Of a stretch of 64,000 nucleotides of DNA, positions 12,756-24,044 are shown in pieces. The position numbers were made by a program, and so were the translations under genes. The notes beneath the pieces are model-generated. The model was not told where the DNA came from. It ran no database searches and saw nothing but the letters and a program-made list of their open reading frames with translations. Position 1 is the first letter of the stretch, and each line of letters opens with the position of its first letter. The stretch lies in contig NC_045441.1 of the NCBI RefSeq assembly GCF_002776525.5, positions 67,895,467-67,959,466 on the forward strand, written 5' to 3'. The DNA is from Piliocolobus tephrosceles. Taxonomy: Eukaryota; Chordata; Mammalia; Primates; Cercopithecidae.

Positions 12756-12918
12756 GACAGAAACTGTAGAGAATTTGACATTCAACTTTTTCCAACATCT
12801 TTCAACATGGAACATAGAGAATTAAAGCAAAAATAAGAAATTTTACTAGCTTGAACATCATAGAAGAAACATGAGTCTGCCAGAACAATGGCAACAGACA
12901 GTAAAAATGTAATAAAGG

Positions 12919-13172
12919 GGCTGGGGACAGTGGCTCATGCATGTAAAACCAGCACTTTGAGAGGCTGAGGTGGGAGGATCACTCGAGGCCAGGAGTTCAA
13001 GCCCAGCCTGGGCAACATAGCAAGACCTCATTTCTACAAAAAAGTAAAAATAAATTAGTCAGGCATGGTGGTATGTACTGTATAGCCAGCTACTCAGGAG
13101 ATGGAGGCTGCAGTGCTATGATAGTGCTACTGCACTCCAGCCTGGGATAGAGTGAGACCCTATCTAAAATAA
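12919..13172 (+). mobile_element. Alu SINE, old (AluJ-like), plus strand
   Basis: GGCTGGGGACAGTGGCTCAT..., AGGCCAGGAGTTCAAGCCC, GGGCAACATAGCAAGACC and ATGGAGGCTGCAGTGCTATG are AluJ-type features. A short AATAAAGG repeat on each side (about 12911-12918 and 13173-13180) is a possible TSD. Confidence 0.92.
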
Positions 13173-13180
13173 AATAAAGG

Positions 13181-13539
13181 AAGAAGTTTCAGGGGTTGCC
13201 CCCCTCTCAAATATGTATGCCCCTCTTATAATTATTTGATCCTTTAAATGCACATGTATAGTGAAGACTCCAAGGAACCCAGGAGAAAGTAGTCTATAAG
13301 AAGACTGAAAAAGTGAAAAAAAGTGAGCAGTTATCTCAGATGCTGACCCCCGCAGAGAAGGCAGAATTAAGATTTTGAATCACACTAACTTAGAGGGTCT
13401 TAAATACCTGAAGTTTTCCACTAAAATTCCCAAAGGGTCATACCTTTCAAGTAAAGGCTGTGTAGTAGAGATACTTGTTTTTCTTTGCATTCGTGGCAAT
13501 ATTGAAGTGTATCTGCCTTAAGAAAGTCTAAAAACAAAA
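13181..13539. other. Unclassified DNA, possibly L1M 5' region
   Basis: Lies between the AluJ copy and recognisable L1M sequence. It could be the 5' part of that L1M, but I could not match it. Confidence 0.35.
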
Positions 13540-14646
13540 CACAGATTCACAGTGATCAGCCAGTAATATAACTGGGTACTAGGAAACAACAGGAGACAGA
13601 ATCCAGAGGATCTGGAACACATTATCTACAATGTCAATAATTCCATAAAAAACACAAGGTGTGAAGAAAGAGGAGAGTGTGAACCATGTTCAAAGTTATA
13701 AACAAACAATAGGAACATATACTGATATAAATGAGATGTTAATAATAAGCAAACAGTATATAGCAGCTATTTTTTAAATGTTTAAAAATATGAATAAATA
13801 TGATCACAATGTATATATAGGGGAATCTTAGTACAGAAATGAAAACTTAAAAAAGACTCAAATGGAAATCATAGAAAAAAAGTATATTTTAAAACAAATT
13901 TCACTAATGCAAATTTGAGACAACAGAAGCAGTAGTCAGTGAACTTTGTTGCAGACAGAAATAAATAATCCAAACTTAAGTACAGAGGAAAAAAATAGAA
14001 AAAAAACACACAAAATGTTGGATAATATCATACTCTCTAACATAATTGTAATTGGACTCTAAAGAGAGAAAATAGAAACACTGGAGCAGCAAAACTGTGA
14101 AGAAATATTAGACAAAAATTTTCCAAATTTAATTTTCAAAAAAGCAATAAAAACAGAAAAAAAATCTAAGCAGAATAATAAAACATTAACAAATCACAAT
14201 AAACATGTATACCGTCAAAAATATAGAAAAAATTCCGAGATAACCAGCACCTAAATACAGATATACAAATGAAGAGCAATAATAATGACTGTCAATTTCT
14301 AAAGAAAAATAGCAGAGGTCAGAAGAAAACAGTAACTTTTGACTAAAAAAACAAAAAACCACCACAACAACAAAACCACAAAAAACCTGCATCCTGGAAT
14401 TCTAATATAAGTGAAAACATCGTTTTTAAAATGAGAGCAAAAATAAATTAGAAGGCAATAACAGTAACATACAACTAGAAAATGGCTAAGTATTTGAGAA
14501 TGAAGCAACACCCTTCTGAATAACCCATGAGCTAAGGAATGAATCACAAAAGAAATTAGAAAATATTTTGAACTAAATGATAAGCCAATATGTCATAATT
14601 TGTGGGATGCAAGTAGAGAAGCACTTACCAAAAAAGTTTATACAGG

Positions 14647-14705
14647 ATAAATGATTATACTGTTAGGTAACAAAAAATAAATGATTATACTATGTTAGAT
14701 TAAAA
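14647..14705. repeat. 30-bp imperfect tandem duplication
   Basis: The 15-mer ATAAATGATTATACT occurs at 14647-14661 and 14677-14691, each followed by a GTTAG-containing A-rich stretch, giving a 30-bp period inside the L1M fragment. Confidence 0.8.
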
Positions 14706-14712
14706 AATTTTT

Positions 14713-15007
14713 CTTTTTTTTTTTTTGAGACAGAGTATTGCTCTTGTCGCCCAGGCTGGAGTACAATGGCGTGATCTTGGCTCGCTGCAACCTCTGCCTC
14801 CCAGGTTCAAGTGATTCTCCTGCCTCAGCCTCTCGAGTAACTAGGATTATAGGCATGCGCCACCATGTCCAGCTAATTTTATATTTTTAGTAGAGATGGG
14901 GTTTCTCCAAGTTGGTGAGGCTGGTCTCAAACTCCTGACCTCAGGTGATCCACTGCCTCTGCCTCCCAAAGTGCTGTGATTACAGGCATCAGTAACCGCG
15001 CCTGGCC
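14713..15007 (-). mobile_element. Alu SINE, minus strand, inserted in L1M
   Basis: T-run, GAGACAGAGTATTGCTCTTG to CCGCGCCTGGCC. Flanks AAAAAATTTTT (about 14703) and AAAAAATGTTT (15010) are a probable decayed TSD. It splits the L1M at 13540-15420, so it is younger. Confidence 0.94.
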
Positions 15008-15420
15008 TCCAAAAAATGTTTTAAATAAAGGGACTAAGCAGGCACCTTAAGAATTAAATGAAGAATAGCAAATTAAACTCGAAGCAAGCAGAAGTAAAAA
15101 AGAATAATAAAAAAATTTTAGTAATTGATAAGCAAATATAGGTTGAGCACTTCAATTGCTGCAGAAAGGACCAAATACCAAAATATCAGGGATCAATGGA
15201 AATACATTCAAATATGTTGTCCTATGTTTAAAAAATATTTAAAAAGCTAAAATTAGTGAAATAAAATGGACAAAAACAATAGAGAAGACCAATGAAGCCT
15301 AGAATTTGGGTTTCTGTAAAGATCAATAAAATTGATAAACCCCTGGGTAGACTAGTAAAGAAAAAGAGCAAAAACACAAATTATCAATATTAGAAGGAGA
15401 GTGGACCTATATTAGATCTA

Positions 15421-15533
15421 CTGATCTCCCTGCTGTCTTCCACTGTATTACACTTTCTCCTTCAATAACATACATACAAGAAAGCCCAATTCCTTTTTAC
15501 CTCCTCTTATTAGACTCTAAGTCTTGAATTGGT

Positions 15534-15585
<52 letters not shown>

Positions 15586-16075
15586 TTTAACCAATGTATT
15601 TCTAATGCTATTACATAATTGTTCTCAATTAGATGTGCCTGAGGGAAATTTGAATAGAAACTGAGAATTTTTTTGATAGGCAGCCAAGTAAGCCACTCTC
15701 TGCTTTGAGCAAAAGTGTTTAGATGACTGAAATGTTATTCCCATATTTTGAGTCAAAATATGCTGACTTTCCAGGAGAAGACAGTTAATAATAACAGTAC
15801 AGTTCTCAGTCAAGGTATGAACACATTTATGCAGTTATCTGAAAATAACTGGCTTAGTAAACTCATAAATCTCTACTCTGTAAAATGAAACGTCTCATGT
15901 TTTTTCAGATTCTTCAAGTTCAGTTTTATTTTGTTTTCCTAGGAATTTAACAATGTTTTATGGGAACTTCTAGCCTTTCTCAGCGGCAATAAGGAAAACC
16001 AAGAGTAGGAGTTTTAGTCCACACATGGCCAAGGGCTAAAGGAGAAGGAAGTTCCCCTGTTGGAGGCAGCCCCAA
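15421..16075. other. Unclassified DNA with (TG)n
   Basis: No gene or named repeat apart from the microsatellite at 15539-15584. The 62-codon minus frame 15625-15813 is probably random. Confidence 0.45.
15539..15584. repeat. (TG)23 microsatellite
   Basis: Uninterrupted TG dinucleotides, 46 bp. Pure runs of this length are usually length-polymorphic and can form Z-DNA. Confidence 0.98.
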
Positions 16076-16174
16076 GTTAACTGTGGCAAAACTGTGTTAC
16101 AAATTCCAATTCGTTCATTTCCCTGTTAACTGTGGCAAAACTGTGATACAAATGCTAATTCATTCACTTTCCCT
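16076..16174. repeat. 49-bp direct tandem duplication
   Basis: Two adjacent units both begin GTTAACTGTGGCAAAACTGTG (16076 and 16125) and end with TTTCCCT. They differ by a few substitutions and one or two indels, so the duplication is not recent. Confidence 0.95.
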
Positions 16175-16855
16175 TACCCCTAAGCATTCCCTAGGCCTAT
16201 TTCTATCGAAGGTTCAAAGTTTTAAGATTATTAATTTTGTTCTATAAGGATAGCGGATTGCCTTCTTTCTTAGTATAGAATATTGAGGCGATCTACTCCA
16301 CTATTACCACCCCAAGTTTTAGCACTGAATAAAATGGGATACCATAATACCAGAATGCTATAAAGATGGCCCAGGCAAGCAAGAGGATATGGGTTTGTCC
16401 TGTATGTTGGATGCAAATGTCTAAAGTTCCAGAAGTAAAATTTATTTATAACAAGTCAATAGTTATAGCAAAATGTCTGCATTGATATAAGTTGGTATAA
16501 ACCCAAGATTTATATATTTATCAAAATATGCTCAAGCTTACACAATAAATCTAACTTAATAAAGTCATATATTGGTTTGTTTCTTTCCCATAAATTCTTC
16601 TCTTTGTTTTGTTTAGGCCTCAAAGACATTCTTTAAATGTTTAATGTTTGTAAACCAGAACTGTAGAAATCCAAGTAACTTTCACAAGTTATTACCTTGG
16701 TACCTAGAGAAGAATTAACATTTATCAGATATTCAGGATTATAGAGAGTTCTTCCAACACTGTATCTATGGGAAATCATTTTACCACATTAATTTTCTTT
16801 CAAAGACTCCTGCTTAGCTTAGATTTCATATATTGATATGAAAATGATTTAATAT
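16175..16855. other. Unclassified DNA
   Basis: No gene, RNA or named repeat recognised. Confidence 0.5.
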
Positions 16856-16865
16856 AGCTGCTTCT

Positions 16866-17158
16866 GGCCTCACGCAGTGGCTCAAGCCTGTAATCCCAGC
16901 ACTTTGGGAGGCCGATGAGGGTGGATCACCTGAGGTCAGGAGTTCGAGACCAGCCTGGCCAACATGGTGAAACCCTCTCTATACTAAAAATACAAAAATT
17001 AGCCAGGCATGGTGGCACGCGCCTCTAGTCCCAGCTTACTTGGGAGGCTGATGCAGGAGAATCACCTGAATCCATGAGGCGGAGGTTGCAATGAGCCAAG
17101 ATCGCACCACTGCATTCCAGCCTGGTGACAAAGTGAGACTCCATCTCAAAAAAAGAAA
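16866..17158 (+). mobile_element. Alu SINE, plus strand
   Basis: GGCCTCACGCAGTGGCTCAA to CTCCATCTCAAAAAAAG. TSD of 11 bp with one mismatch, AGCTGCTTCTG at 16856-16866 and AGCAGCTTCTG at 17251-17261. The right TSD lies beyond a 90-bp microsatellite, so the satellite grew from the Alu tail. Confidence 0.95.
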
Positions 17159-17250
17159 TAATACATATATACGTATATACGTATACATATACACATATAT
17201 ACACATGTATACACATGTATACACATATATACACATATATAGAGAGAGAG
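17159..17250. repeat. Compound (TA/CA/GA)n microsatellite in Alu tail
   Basis: Alternating purine-pyrimidine ATACATATATACGTATAC-like units, then ACACATGTATAC and ACACATATATAC repeats, ending in (AG)5. Short reading frames of repeated Y/I/C/V residues on both strands come from this repeat. Confidence 0.95.
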
Positions 17251-17261
17251 AGCAGCTTCTG

Positions 17262-18628
17262 TGTCTCTACATTTATTAAATGGCCATTGGTCTTAGGGTA
17301 TTCATAGATTGATTCCCTGAGGACTGGCAGCTTTGACTCTTGCTTCTCTGTTGTAATTTGATGAATTGATGCGGATGCTGAAGAGCATCTGGCTTAGCCT
17401 GTTACTGTGCTCTCCTGTTATGGCAGTTGCCAGTTGCCAGAAACTACAAACAGAGCTCCATTGCAACTAAATCCCACAGACAGCCTGTTTCTATCCTGGC
17501 TTTGTTCTGTTAGCTCATTTAGTAAGGTTAAAATCTTAAGAAAAATAAACGATGTCTTCTGAAACATCTGTTATCCTTTGATTTTGTCCCAGTCCCAACT
17601 TTATGTTCTACATCTTGAAAATAACGATGAAAACTTTCTAAACATATGTAATGAACTACCCTTGCTACCAAGAGAAGAGTGTTACAGCTGTATGACTATA
17701 TGATAAGTCAGACATCAAAGGAAATCAACTGGGGAAGATTTTTAGAGGCTTGGTTTTGATTCAGGGCTGTATGTGATGTTGACAAAATTAGGATTTAATG
17801 CAAGTATATATACCCTCACCTACAGTTGTCATAATTTCTCTTTTGCCAGGCTATTGTTTCATGCCAATACAGTGATTATTGTAGAGAGTAACATAACAAA
17901 TCTGATAGAATGGATTATTATTAAAACAAAATATCAATTTCAGGATAGGAAAGGCTATTTATTGAGAGAGACTGTGTGAAAAAATAGATCTGTCTGGGCT
18001 ATTCTGCTGACTGGTACAAATTCAGTAGGCTCTAATCCTGAAATGACCGATGTCCCTATTTCTTTATGTCTTGACGCTGTTTTCCTTCACTGATTATCAT
18101 GCCTAACATATCAGAATGACCCCTAGAGGCCTGGCACTACCATTATACATGATTTTGATTATCAAAATTATTTGAAGAACTCTTAATAACATTTCTATTG
18201 CTCTCTGGAGTCACACATAAGTGTCTATACAATCTATAAAGTGTCAAATCCAATATACTAATTTAATGGATAAAACATGGTGTGTAAAATTAATAATCTT
18301 AAATTCGGTTCCTGACTTCCTAAGAACACAGTGGGTGCCTGGGGAGGTGTCTTTTAAATTATATAATGATCCAATTTCCCCCATCACTCCAATAGGGAAT
18401 ACAGATAATTATATTCACAGGACTGCAAATGTAAACTGCTAAGTCCCACAGTCAATGGGATATAGGTAAATATGTATGGTGAATTATTAAAAAAGCACTG
18501 AAGGACTGAAAATAAAATGTTACCCTTTGTCATGACAATGAGAAAGATGATCAGTTAAAGAAAATTTCCCTTCTTGTTATTTAGGACTATGTTTCAATCA
18601 TCTGTTGTTTTTCCCTGTAAATCAGTAG
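17262..18628. other. Unclassified DNA
   Basis: No gene or repeat recognised. Frames at 17773-17979 and 18221-18442 (68 and 73 codons, plus strand) lack motifs. Confidence 0.45.
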
Positions 18629-18638
18629 GCACATTCTT

Positions 18639-18733
18639 TTTTCCCCAACCTTTATTTTAAGTTCAGGAGTACATGTGCAGGATGTGCAGGTTTGTTACGT
18701 AGGTAAATGTGTGCCATGGTGGTGTGCAGCACA
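18639..18733 (-). mobile_element. Severely 5'-truncated L1 (3' end only)
   Basis: TTTATTTTAAGTTCAGGAGT, ACATGTGCAGGATGTGCAGG, TTTGTTACGTAGGTAAATGT and GTGCCATGGTGGTGTGCAGC are the antisense L1 3' UTR end. A perfect 10-bp TSD GCACATTCTT lies at 18629-18638 and 18734-18743. The insert is only about 95 bp. Confidence 0.95.
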
Positions 18734-18743
18734 GCACATTCTT

Positions 18744-19494
18744 ACCGAGGACACAATGCAATGTAATCTAATTCCATCAGAACTTTGCAAGCCTATTTAA
18801 AACCATTCGTTTTACTCTGCCTTAATAATTATATATCGCATTTCCATATTACTTTTAAACTAATGTTTAAATAATAATAGAATCTCTATTTGCAACATTA
18901 TGCTGCTTAACGTATTTCCAATAATATGTTAAAGTCTGATTTCCACTATCTAATGGATTAAAGTGCTTCCAGCAGGAGAAACATGATTGAAACTCACTTG
19001 GAAAGAACTGTGTTTTTTAGTTTACTTACAAAATAATTGTAAACATATTTCACTTCAAAATCTTTTCCTGTGGAGAGTAATCACGGAGAAGTCTCATGAA
19101 AACAAAAGTTTCACAAACAAAAAAAGTTGGGAAATGCTATGTGTTCTACCCACCCTATACCAGGAAATTTAGAAATTACCGTGGTATATGAAAATGTCTA
19201 AAACATCCTAAATTCTGTGTGTCCTGGTTTATCTAATCACAAAACCTTCTTTGAGAAACATCTATTAACATCTCTCATCAGAATGGCATGAAAATCATTC
19301 TGAGATTCGCTGATACAACATTCTACCATTTATTAAACATGTTCACATTTAATATCACATTTGAGCCTTGAAAATTCATGACATATTGAAATAGAAGTCT
19401 TCAGAAGAGATTTTCCTGGCTTTTACAAATAGGGCTGGAGTAATTTGGGCTATGAGCTGAAATGTTTAGTTTATAGACTCTGAAATAGAGACAG
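18744..19494. other. Unclassified DNA
   Basis: No gene or confident repeat; a weak MIR-like stretch near 19330-19390 is too decayed to call. Confidence 0.4.
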
Positions 19495-19655
19495 CTATCA
19501 CTTACTGAGAGTTTTTATATGCTATGTACTCTCCTAGACAGTTAAATTCACTATTTCAAAACCCCAAATATACGTCAAAATATAGATTTTTCATATGAAG
19601 AAATTAAATCTCTGAAATTTTAAGCAGCTTTTATACCTAAATATATAGACAGATG
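19495..19655 (+). repeat. MIR SINE fragment
   Basis: ATCACTTACTGAGAGTTTTTATATGC, CTCCTAGACAG, ATTCACTATTTCAAAACCCC, TTTTTCATATGAAGAAATTAA and AGCAGC follow the MIR order in plus orientation. Strongly decayed. Confidence 0.62.
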
Positions 19656-19892
19656 GTATGCAATCTTTAGTGTCCACTGACCTCCAAAATGTAGCTTCTC
19701 TGCAGCCTATGTTACCACCCAATATCTTTGCTCCCAGCATGATAGAGTAAAAACTCAGCTGCAGATAAGTTCAGGACTATGAGGATGAAAGTTTGTTACA
19801 TTTATGTTTTGTTTTTTAACTGAGTTTCAATAGTAAGATACTGGGGGGGAAAAGGTCTTTCCCATTTCTGGGTTTATAGATGAGGAGGGCAG

Positions 19893-20154
19893 CTTTCGTT
19901 TTGTTTTGTTTTTTGAGATGAAATCTTGCTCTGTTGCCCAGGCTGGAGTGCAATGGTGCGATTTCAGCTCATTGCAACCTCTGCAATTCTCCCTGCCTCA
20001 GCCTCCCGGGTAGCTGGGCTTACAGGCGCCTGCCACCACACCTGGCTAATTTTTGCATTTTTAATAGAGACGGGGTTTCACCATGTTGGCCAGGCTGGTC
20101 TCAAACCCCTGACCTCAGGTGATCTGCCTGCTTCGGCTTCCCAAAGTGCTGGGA
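19893..20154 (-). mobile_element. 5'-truncated Alu SINE, minus strand
   Basis: TTTTGTTTTTTGAGATGAAATC to CAAAGTGCTGGGA, where the Alu stops. The usual final 30-odd bp (TTACAGGCGTGAGCC...GGCC, the Alu 5' end) is absent. Frames 19926-20171 and 19934-20122 are antisense Alu. Confidence 0.94.
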
Positions 20155-20155
20155 G

Positions 20156-20530
20156 CTGTTGTATTAAATAAAGTGATCTGCCCCCTTTTCTCCATTAAGA
20201 AATGGCAGAAAATGCGGCACTGTCTTTGCCGTCACTGCAGTTCTGTGGCTTCAGCGCACCACTGCTTCAGGCATCTGTTGTCTCCTGTCTGCTCAGCCAC
20301 TCACAGTGCTGCCCTCTCGAGCTTTACAGGCCAGCTCGGCGTCATCTCCTATCTCAGTCACTTTGGAGCTCGGAAAAGAATAAACAAGTTTGGTAGTTTG
20401 TTTTTTAATGCACAGGAAACATTTACTTTTGTGGCCCTGTGGAGACTGGTAAGTGTAAGCCCTCTCAGGATGATCAAACAAGAACAAGAACTATTCCTAA
20501 GTCAAATTTTAAAATTTGTCTCTTGATCCT
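20156..20530 (+). other. CpG-richer unique patch with an open frame and a splice-donor match
   Basis: I do not recognise this. Compared with its AT-rich surroundings, 20190-20390 is GC-rich and keeps several CpGs (ATGCGG, TGCCGT, AGCGCA, CTCGAG, CTCGGCGTC, GCTCGG). A plus frame stays open from inside the adjacent Alu (20119) to 20526 (135 codons) but shows no domain. GGAGACTG|GTAAGTG (junction 20448/20449) matches the donor consensus and TTTTTTAATGCACAG (to about 20415) is a plausible acceptor. It could be a non-coding exon, an old LTR piece or a pseudogene remnant. Confidence 0.3.
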
Positions 20531-21406
20531 CTATTACATTTTTTTCCTTTTCCTTCACAATTTTTTTAAAAAGTATTTTCTTCAATAGGAAATTCCTGCC
20601 ATGATCCTAACAGCTGAAACACGTGAGCCACTGACAACCGTAAGCGACAATGAATGTAGGTATTCTTAATCTTGAATTCTACTTGATATACATGGTATGT
20701 TTATTACATAGATATTTATTATGTATTTATTGTAGTATTTTCTAAAACGTTGCTAAAAGTGTAAAAAAAATTTGCTTTTTACAAAATTTCACTTTTGCTT
20801 TAAGTTCCCAAAAGGGGATGCTCCCTTAAAAATGGGAAATGGGAAAAAACCTTCACTGCTCTAATACATAATATATTTCATTTTCTCTTCACATTCTATG
20901 GTTTTTTAGTTTTAATAAAGTTACTAAACATAAATGTTGACAACTGCCAGTGACTCATTTATTCCTGAGAAATATATTATTTACTGAAACATCTGTTTAT
21001 AGAAATAACATAAACTCAGTAAATATCTGATTGTTTTAATAATATAAACAGAACAATGATATTTATTATTCCAAAATGCATTAATTGACTGTCCCAAAAA
21101 AACAGATTACCAGTCATACTCTATAGTGTTTAAGGAATCCCCAGCACTGCCTCAGCATTTCCTCAGCACAGGTATTACTAAACATTAAAGAATTGGAATG
21201 TTAACCATGCAGACACTTGTATAGTTTTTGGTTCAAAGCTGTTTCTTACAAATTTAAAGAGCTAATTTCACCAATATTGTCATCAAAATATCAAAGCTTT
21301 CATGCAATTTTTCAAAATAAATTAATTGTTGCTGACTTTTTTTTTTTCTTAAGCTATATGACAAATAATTTCAGGATAATTTTCCAGATTCAAAAAAACA
21401 ATGGTT
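20531..21406. other. Unclassified AT-rich DNA
   Basis: No gene or named repeat recognised. Confidence 0.5.
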
Positions 21407-21419
21407 AGGATTTTTTTTT

Positions 21420-21725
21420 TTTTTTTTTTTTTTCCCCCTGAGACAGAGTCTTGGCTCCATTGCCCAGGCTAGAGTGCAGTGGTGCGATCTCAGCTCACTG
21501 TAAGCTCTGCCTCCCGAGTTCACACCATTCTTCTGCCTTGGTCTCCTGAGTAGTTGGGACTACAGGCGCCTGCCATCACACCCGGCTGATTTTTTGTTTG
21601 TATTTTTAGCAGAGACGGGGTTTCACCGTGTAAGCCAGGATGGTCTCGATCTCCTGACCTCGTGATGCGCCAGCCTCCGCCTCCCAAAGTGCTGGGATTA
21701 CAGGTGTGAGCCACTGCGCCCGGAC
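21420..21725 (-). mobile_element. Alu SINE, minus strand
   Basis: Long T-run, CCCCCTGAGACAGAGTCTTG to CCACTGCGCCCGGAC. The flanks AGGATTTTTTTTT (from 21407) and AGGATTTTTTTTT (from 21726) are the TSD. Right-arm features (GTAAGCCAGGATGGTCTCGATC, TCACCGTG) are AluY-like. Confidence 0.95.
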
Positions 21726-21739
21726 AGGATTTTTTTTTA

Positions 21740-23712
21740 AAAAGGCTTGGCAAATACTGAATTATAGAAATGCCTACCTGGGAATATTTTAACTCCTTAG
21801 GTTAGATTCTCAAACATTTTAGAAGCTGGTTTCTGCCTACTCTTTCAGAATTGTCTACTTACACTGTTTCCTCTTTTAATATTCCAAAATGTACTGAACG
21901 ATTTATAGTTCACTAACTGCACTTTACAGTCATACATCCAAAGCATTTTCAGTTGCCTTCTCTACCTAAAAGGAATGTCCTTTCCAAGATGGGTTGCCTA
22001 CTAATTTCTATGGCTGTCAATGTGAAGTAAAAATGTCTATTTGGTATCTTTGCTAACGACCACAGGCAGACAAATGTATGAGTCTATGCCATCATGTATT
22101 TATGTTTATGCCTGTTTTTAACTTATTCCATCATGGAAATTGCATCATCATGCTTGATTGTTGGCCTACTTGTGTCTTCATTAGAGCTTTCATGAGTCCT
22201 GAAGCAACTGAAGCCATGAATATGCCTAAGCTATAACTTATAAGGCAAGCTATTTGGGACAGAAGATAAGGCTACGTGCTCTACGGTGTCTGGGGCAACA
22301 GAGATGAGAAGAGTAGCTGGAGCTCATTAACAACAGAGTGCTAGAGTAAAGATTTACAACCTCTTGATGCCAACATCTCTACCTAACTTTGATTTCCCAT
22401 TTTGATACTTTGGTTCCTGCTCTCTCACAACGCTTTATTCTTTGGATCTCAAGGCCTGACTTATCTTTATTACTACTTTTGCATTTGCATCTTTATAATA
22501 AATCATTAACTCTGGAGATTCCTGAGAGTGTTTCTGTTCTATATAAGCAACAGATTCTCACTAATACAAGGCACAACATACAAAGAATAGTTTATTAGAT
22601 GCTTGGAATAAAAAGGTCAAATAAAAACCACTGACAGAGCATTCATAAAATTGGTAGATTCAAGAAGTAATTTAGAAAACAAAAAACTATTCAACGTTTT
22701 TTGAGTAAATGAATATATATTTATTCATTGATTTATTTGCACTGTGCTTATTCATTATATAACAGGAAATAATAATAATGTATTGAAAGTAGAAGACAGA
22801 GTGGTTGTTTCTTCATAAGCAGGAAGGGACAGGGATATCTTTAATTTTTTGCTTACCAATCTTCAGAAGCTCATACGTTTAAGTGTCATCCAATTACCTG
22901 TGTGGGCAGGTGTCAGGGAGAAGAGATTTTTACCAGGAAAATTCCATAATCCAAAACTTAACAAAAACGATACACAGGTACTTCATCCTTCCTTATTTTA
23001 TTTTTCCAAAACATTGGCAATTTTGCCAACAGATCTTTTTCTTTAAGGATATGCTCTACAGGAAGAAAGAAAAAAAATTGCTGTTTCTTTTAAAAATAAA
23101 TCAAGAAATTATATATTATGCCATAACTGAAGATGAGCAAGTTTCTAAATTAAACTTATCTCTTCTTTTAGCTGAAGTAATGGAGCTTTAAAAAGTTACA
23201 TTCTAAACTTCGGTAACATGAGTGGCCAAAAAATAAAAAGATAAAAACACTTAAAATATAACAAAGAGATTTTTGTAAGAGGTTTTCATAAAGTGCTGAA
23301 AGACCTTCAAAATAAGTCTCTCAAGGTTGTATTCTGATAAAACTGTTGATTAGGATGACGAAAAAAGGCTTTTTGACCTTGAACACATCACAGTTTCTCT
23401 TAAGGATCCTAAGTGCACCATGGTTAACTGAGAACAGACTTTTTCATTGCCCAGATAATGGGACCTGGAGTCCCTTGAGCTGAGCCCCTCATAACGTAGC
23501 TGAGACAACTGCAATGTAAAATCAAAGATATCTCTGTGCTTATAACTGTGACAATCTCTCTACTAAATAATTAAAGGATTCTATACCAAGTAAAAGGACA
23601 CATAGGGAAGGTGGCAAGGACCAATATTTGATATTTTTCCTGCTACTGTAAGTAAACCACAGAGAAATTGTTAACTACTTTTCATATCAATTAACAGTGT
23701 AAGCCAAAATAA
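21740..23712. other. Unclassified DNA
   Basis: No gene recognised. The block 22080-22600 ends in CAACAGATTCTCACTAATACAAG and may be a decayed LTR, but the match is too weak to call. Frames at 22883-23191 (102 codons) and 22389-22598 lack motifs. Confidence 0.4.
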
Positions 23713-23720
23713 ATATGATT

Positions 23721-24034
23721 GGCTGGGCGCGGTGGATCAAGCCTGTAATCCCAGCACTTTGGGAGGCCGAGACGGGCAGATCACAAGGTCAGGAGATCGA
23801 GACCATCCTGGCTAACACGGTGAAACCCCGTCTCTACTAAAAAATACAAAAAACTAGCTGGGCGAGGTGGCGGCGCCTGTAGTCCCAGCTACTTGGGAGG
23901 CTGAGGCAGGAGAATGGCGTAAACCCGGGAGGCGGAGCTTGCAGTGAGCTGAGATCCGGCCACTGCACTCCAGCCTGGGTGACAGAGCAAGACTCCGTCC
24001 CAATAAATAAATAAATAAATAAAAATAAATAAAT
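23721..24034 (+). mobile_element. AluY, Old World monkey (AluYRa-type), plus strand
   Basis: GGCTGGGCGCGGTGGATCAA, AAACTAGCTGGGCGAGGTGG and GAGATCCGGCCACTGCACTC form a diagnostic set that I associate with Cercopithecid AluY lineages rather than human AluY. The tail is (AATA)n. A perfect 8-bp TSD ATATGATT lies at 23713-23720 and 24037-24044. Low divergence makes it a young copy. Confidence 0.95.
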
Positions 24035-24044
24035 AGATATGATT

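Larger units (their letters stand above)
13540..15420 (+). repeat. Ancient L1M LINE-1 (ORF1 end plus ORF2 part)
   Basis: Old LINE-1 in plus orientation. An ORF1-like portion runs to about 14450: GAGCAGCAAAACTGTGAAG, ACAAAAATTTTCCAAATTTA, CACCTAAATACAGATATACA, GAATTCTAATATAAGTGAAA. A jump then leads into ORF2-like sequence: AAATTAGAAAATATTTTGAA, TTGTGGGATGCAAGTAGAG, AAGATCAATAAAATTGATAA, GGTAGACTAGTAAAGAAAAA. The missing interval implies an internal deletion near 14450. An Alu sits inside at 14713-15007. All frames are broken. Confidence 0.75.

Noticed and set aside
17025..17279. Three Tyr/Ile/Cys/Val-rich frames
   Set aside because: Translations of the TA/CA microsatellite in the Alu tail.
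20119..20526. 135-codon frame as a protein-coding gene
   Set aside because: It begins inside an Alu and has no domain. The region is kept only as a possible non-coding exon or old regulatory piece.
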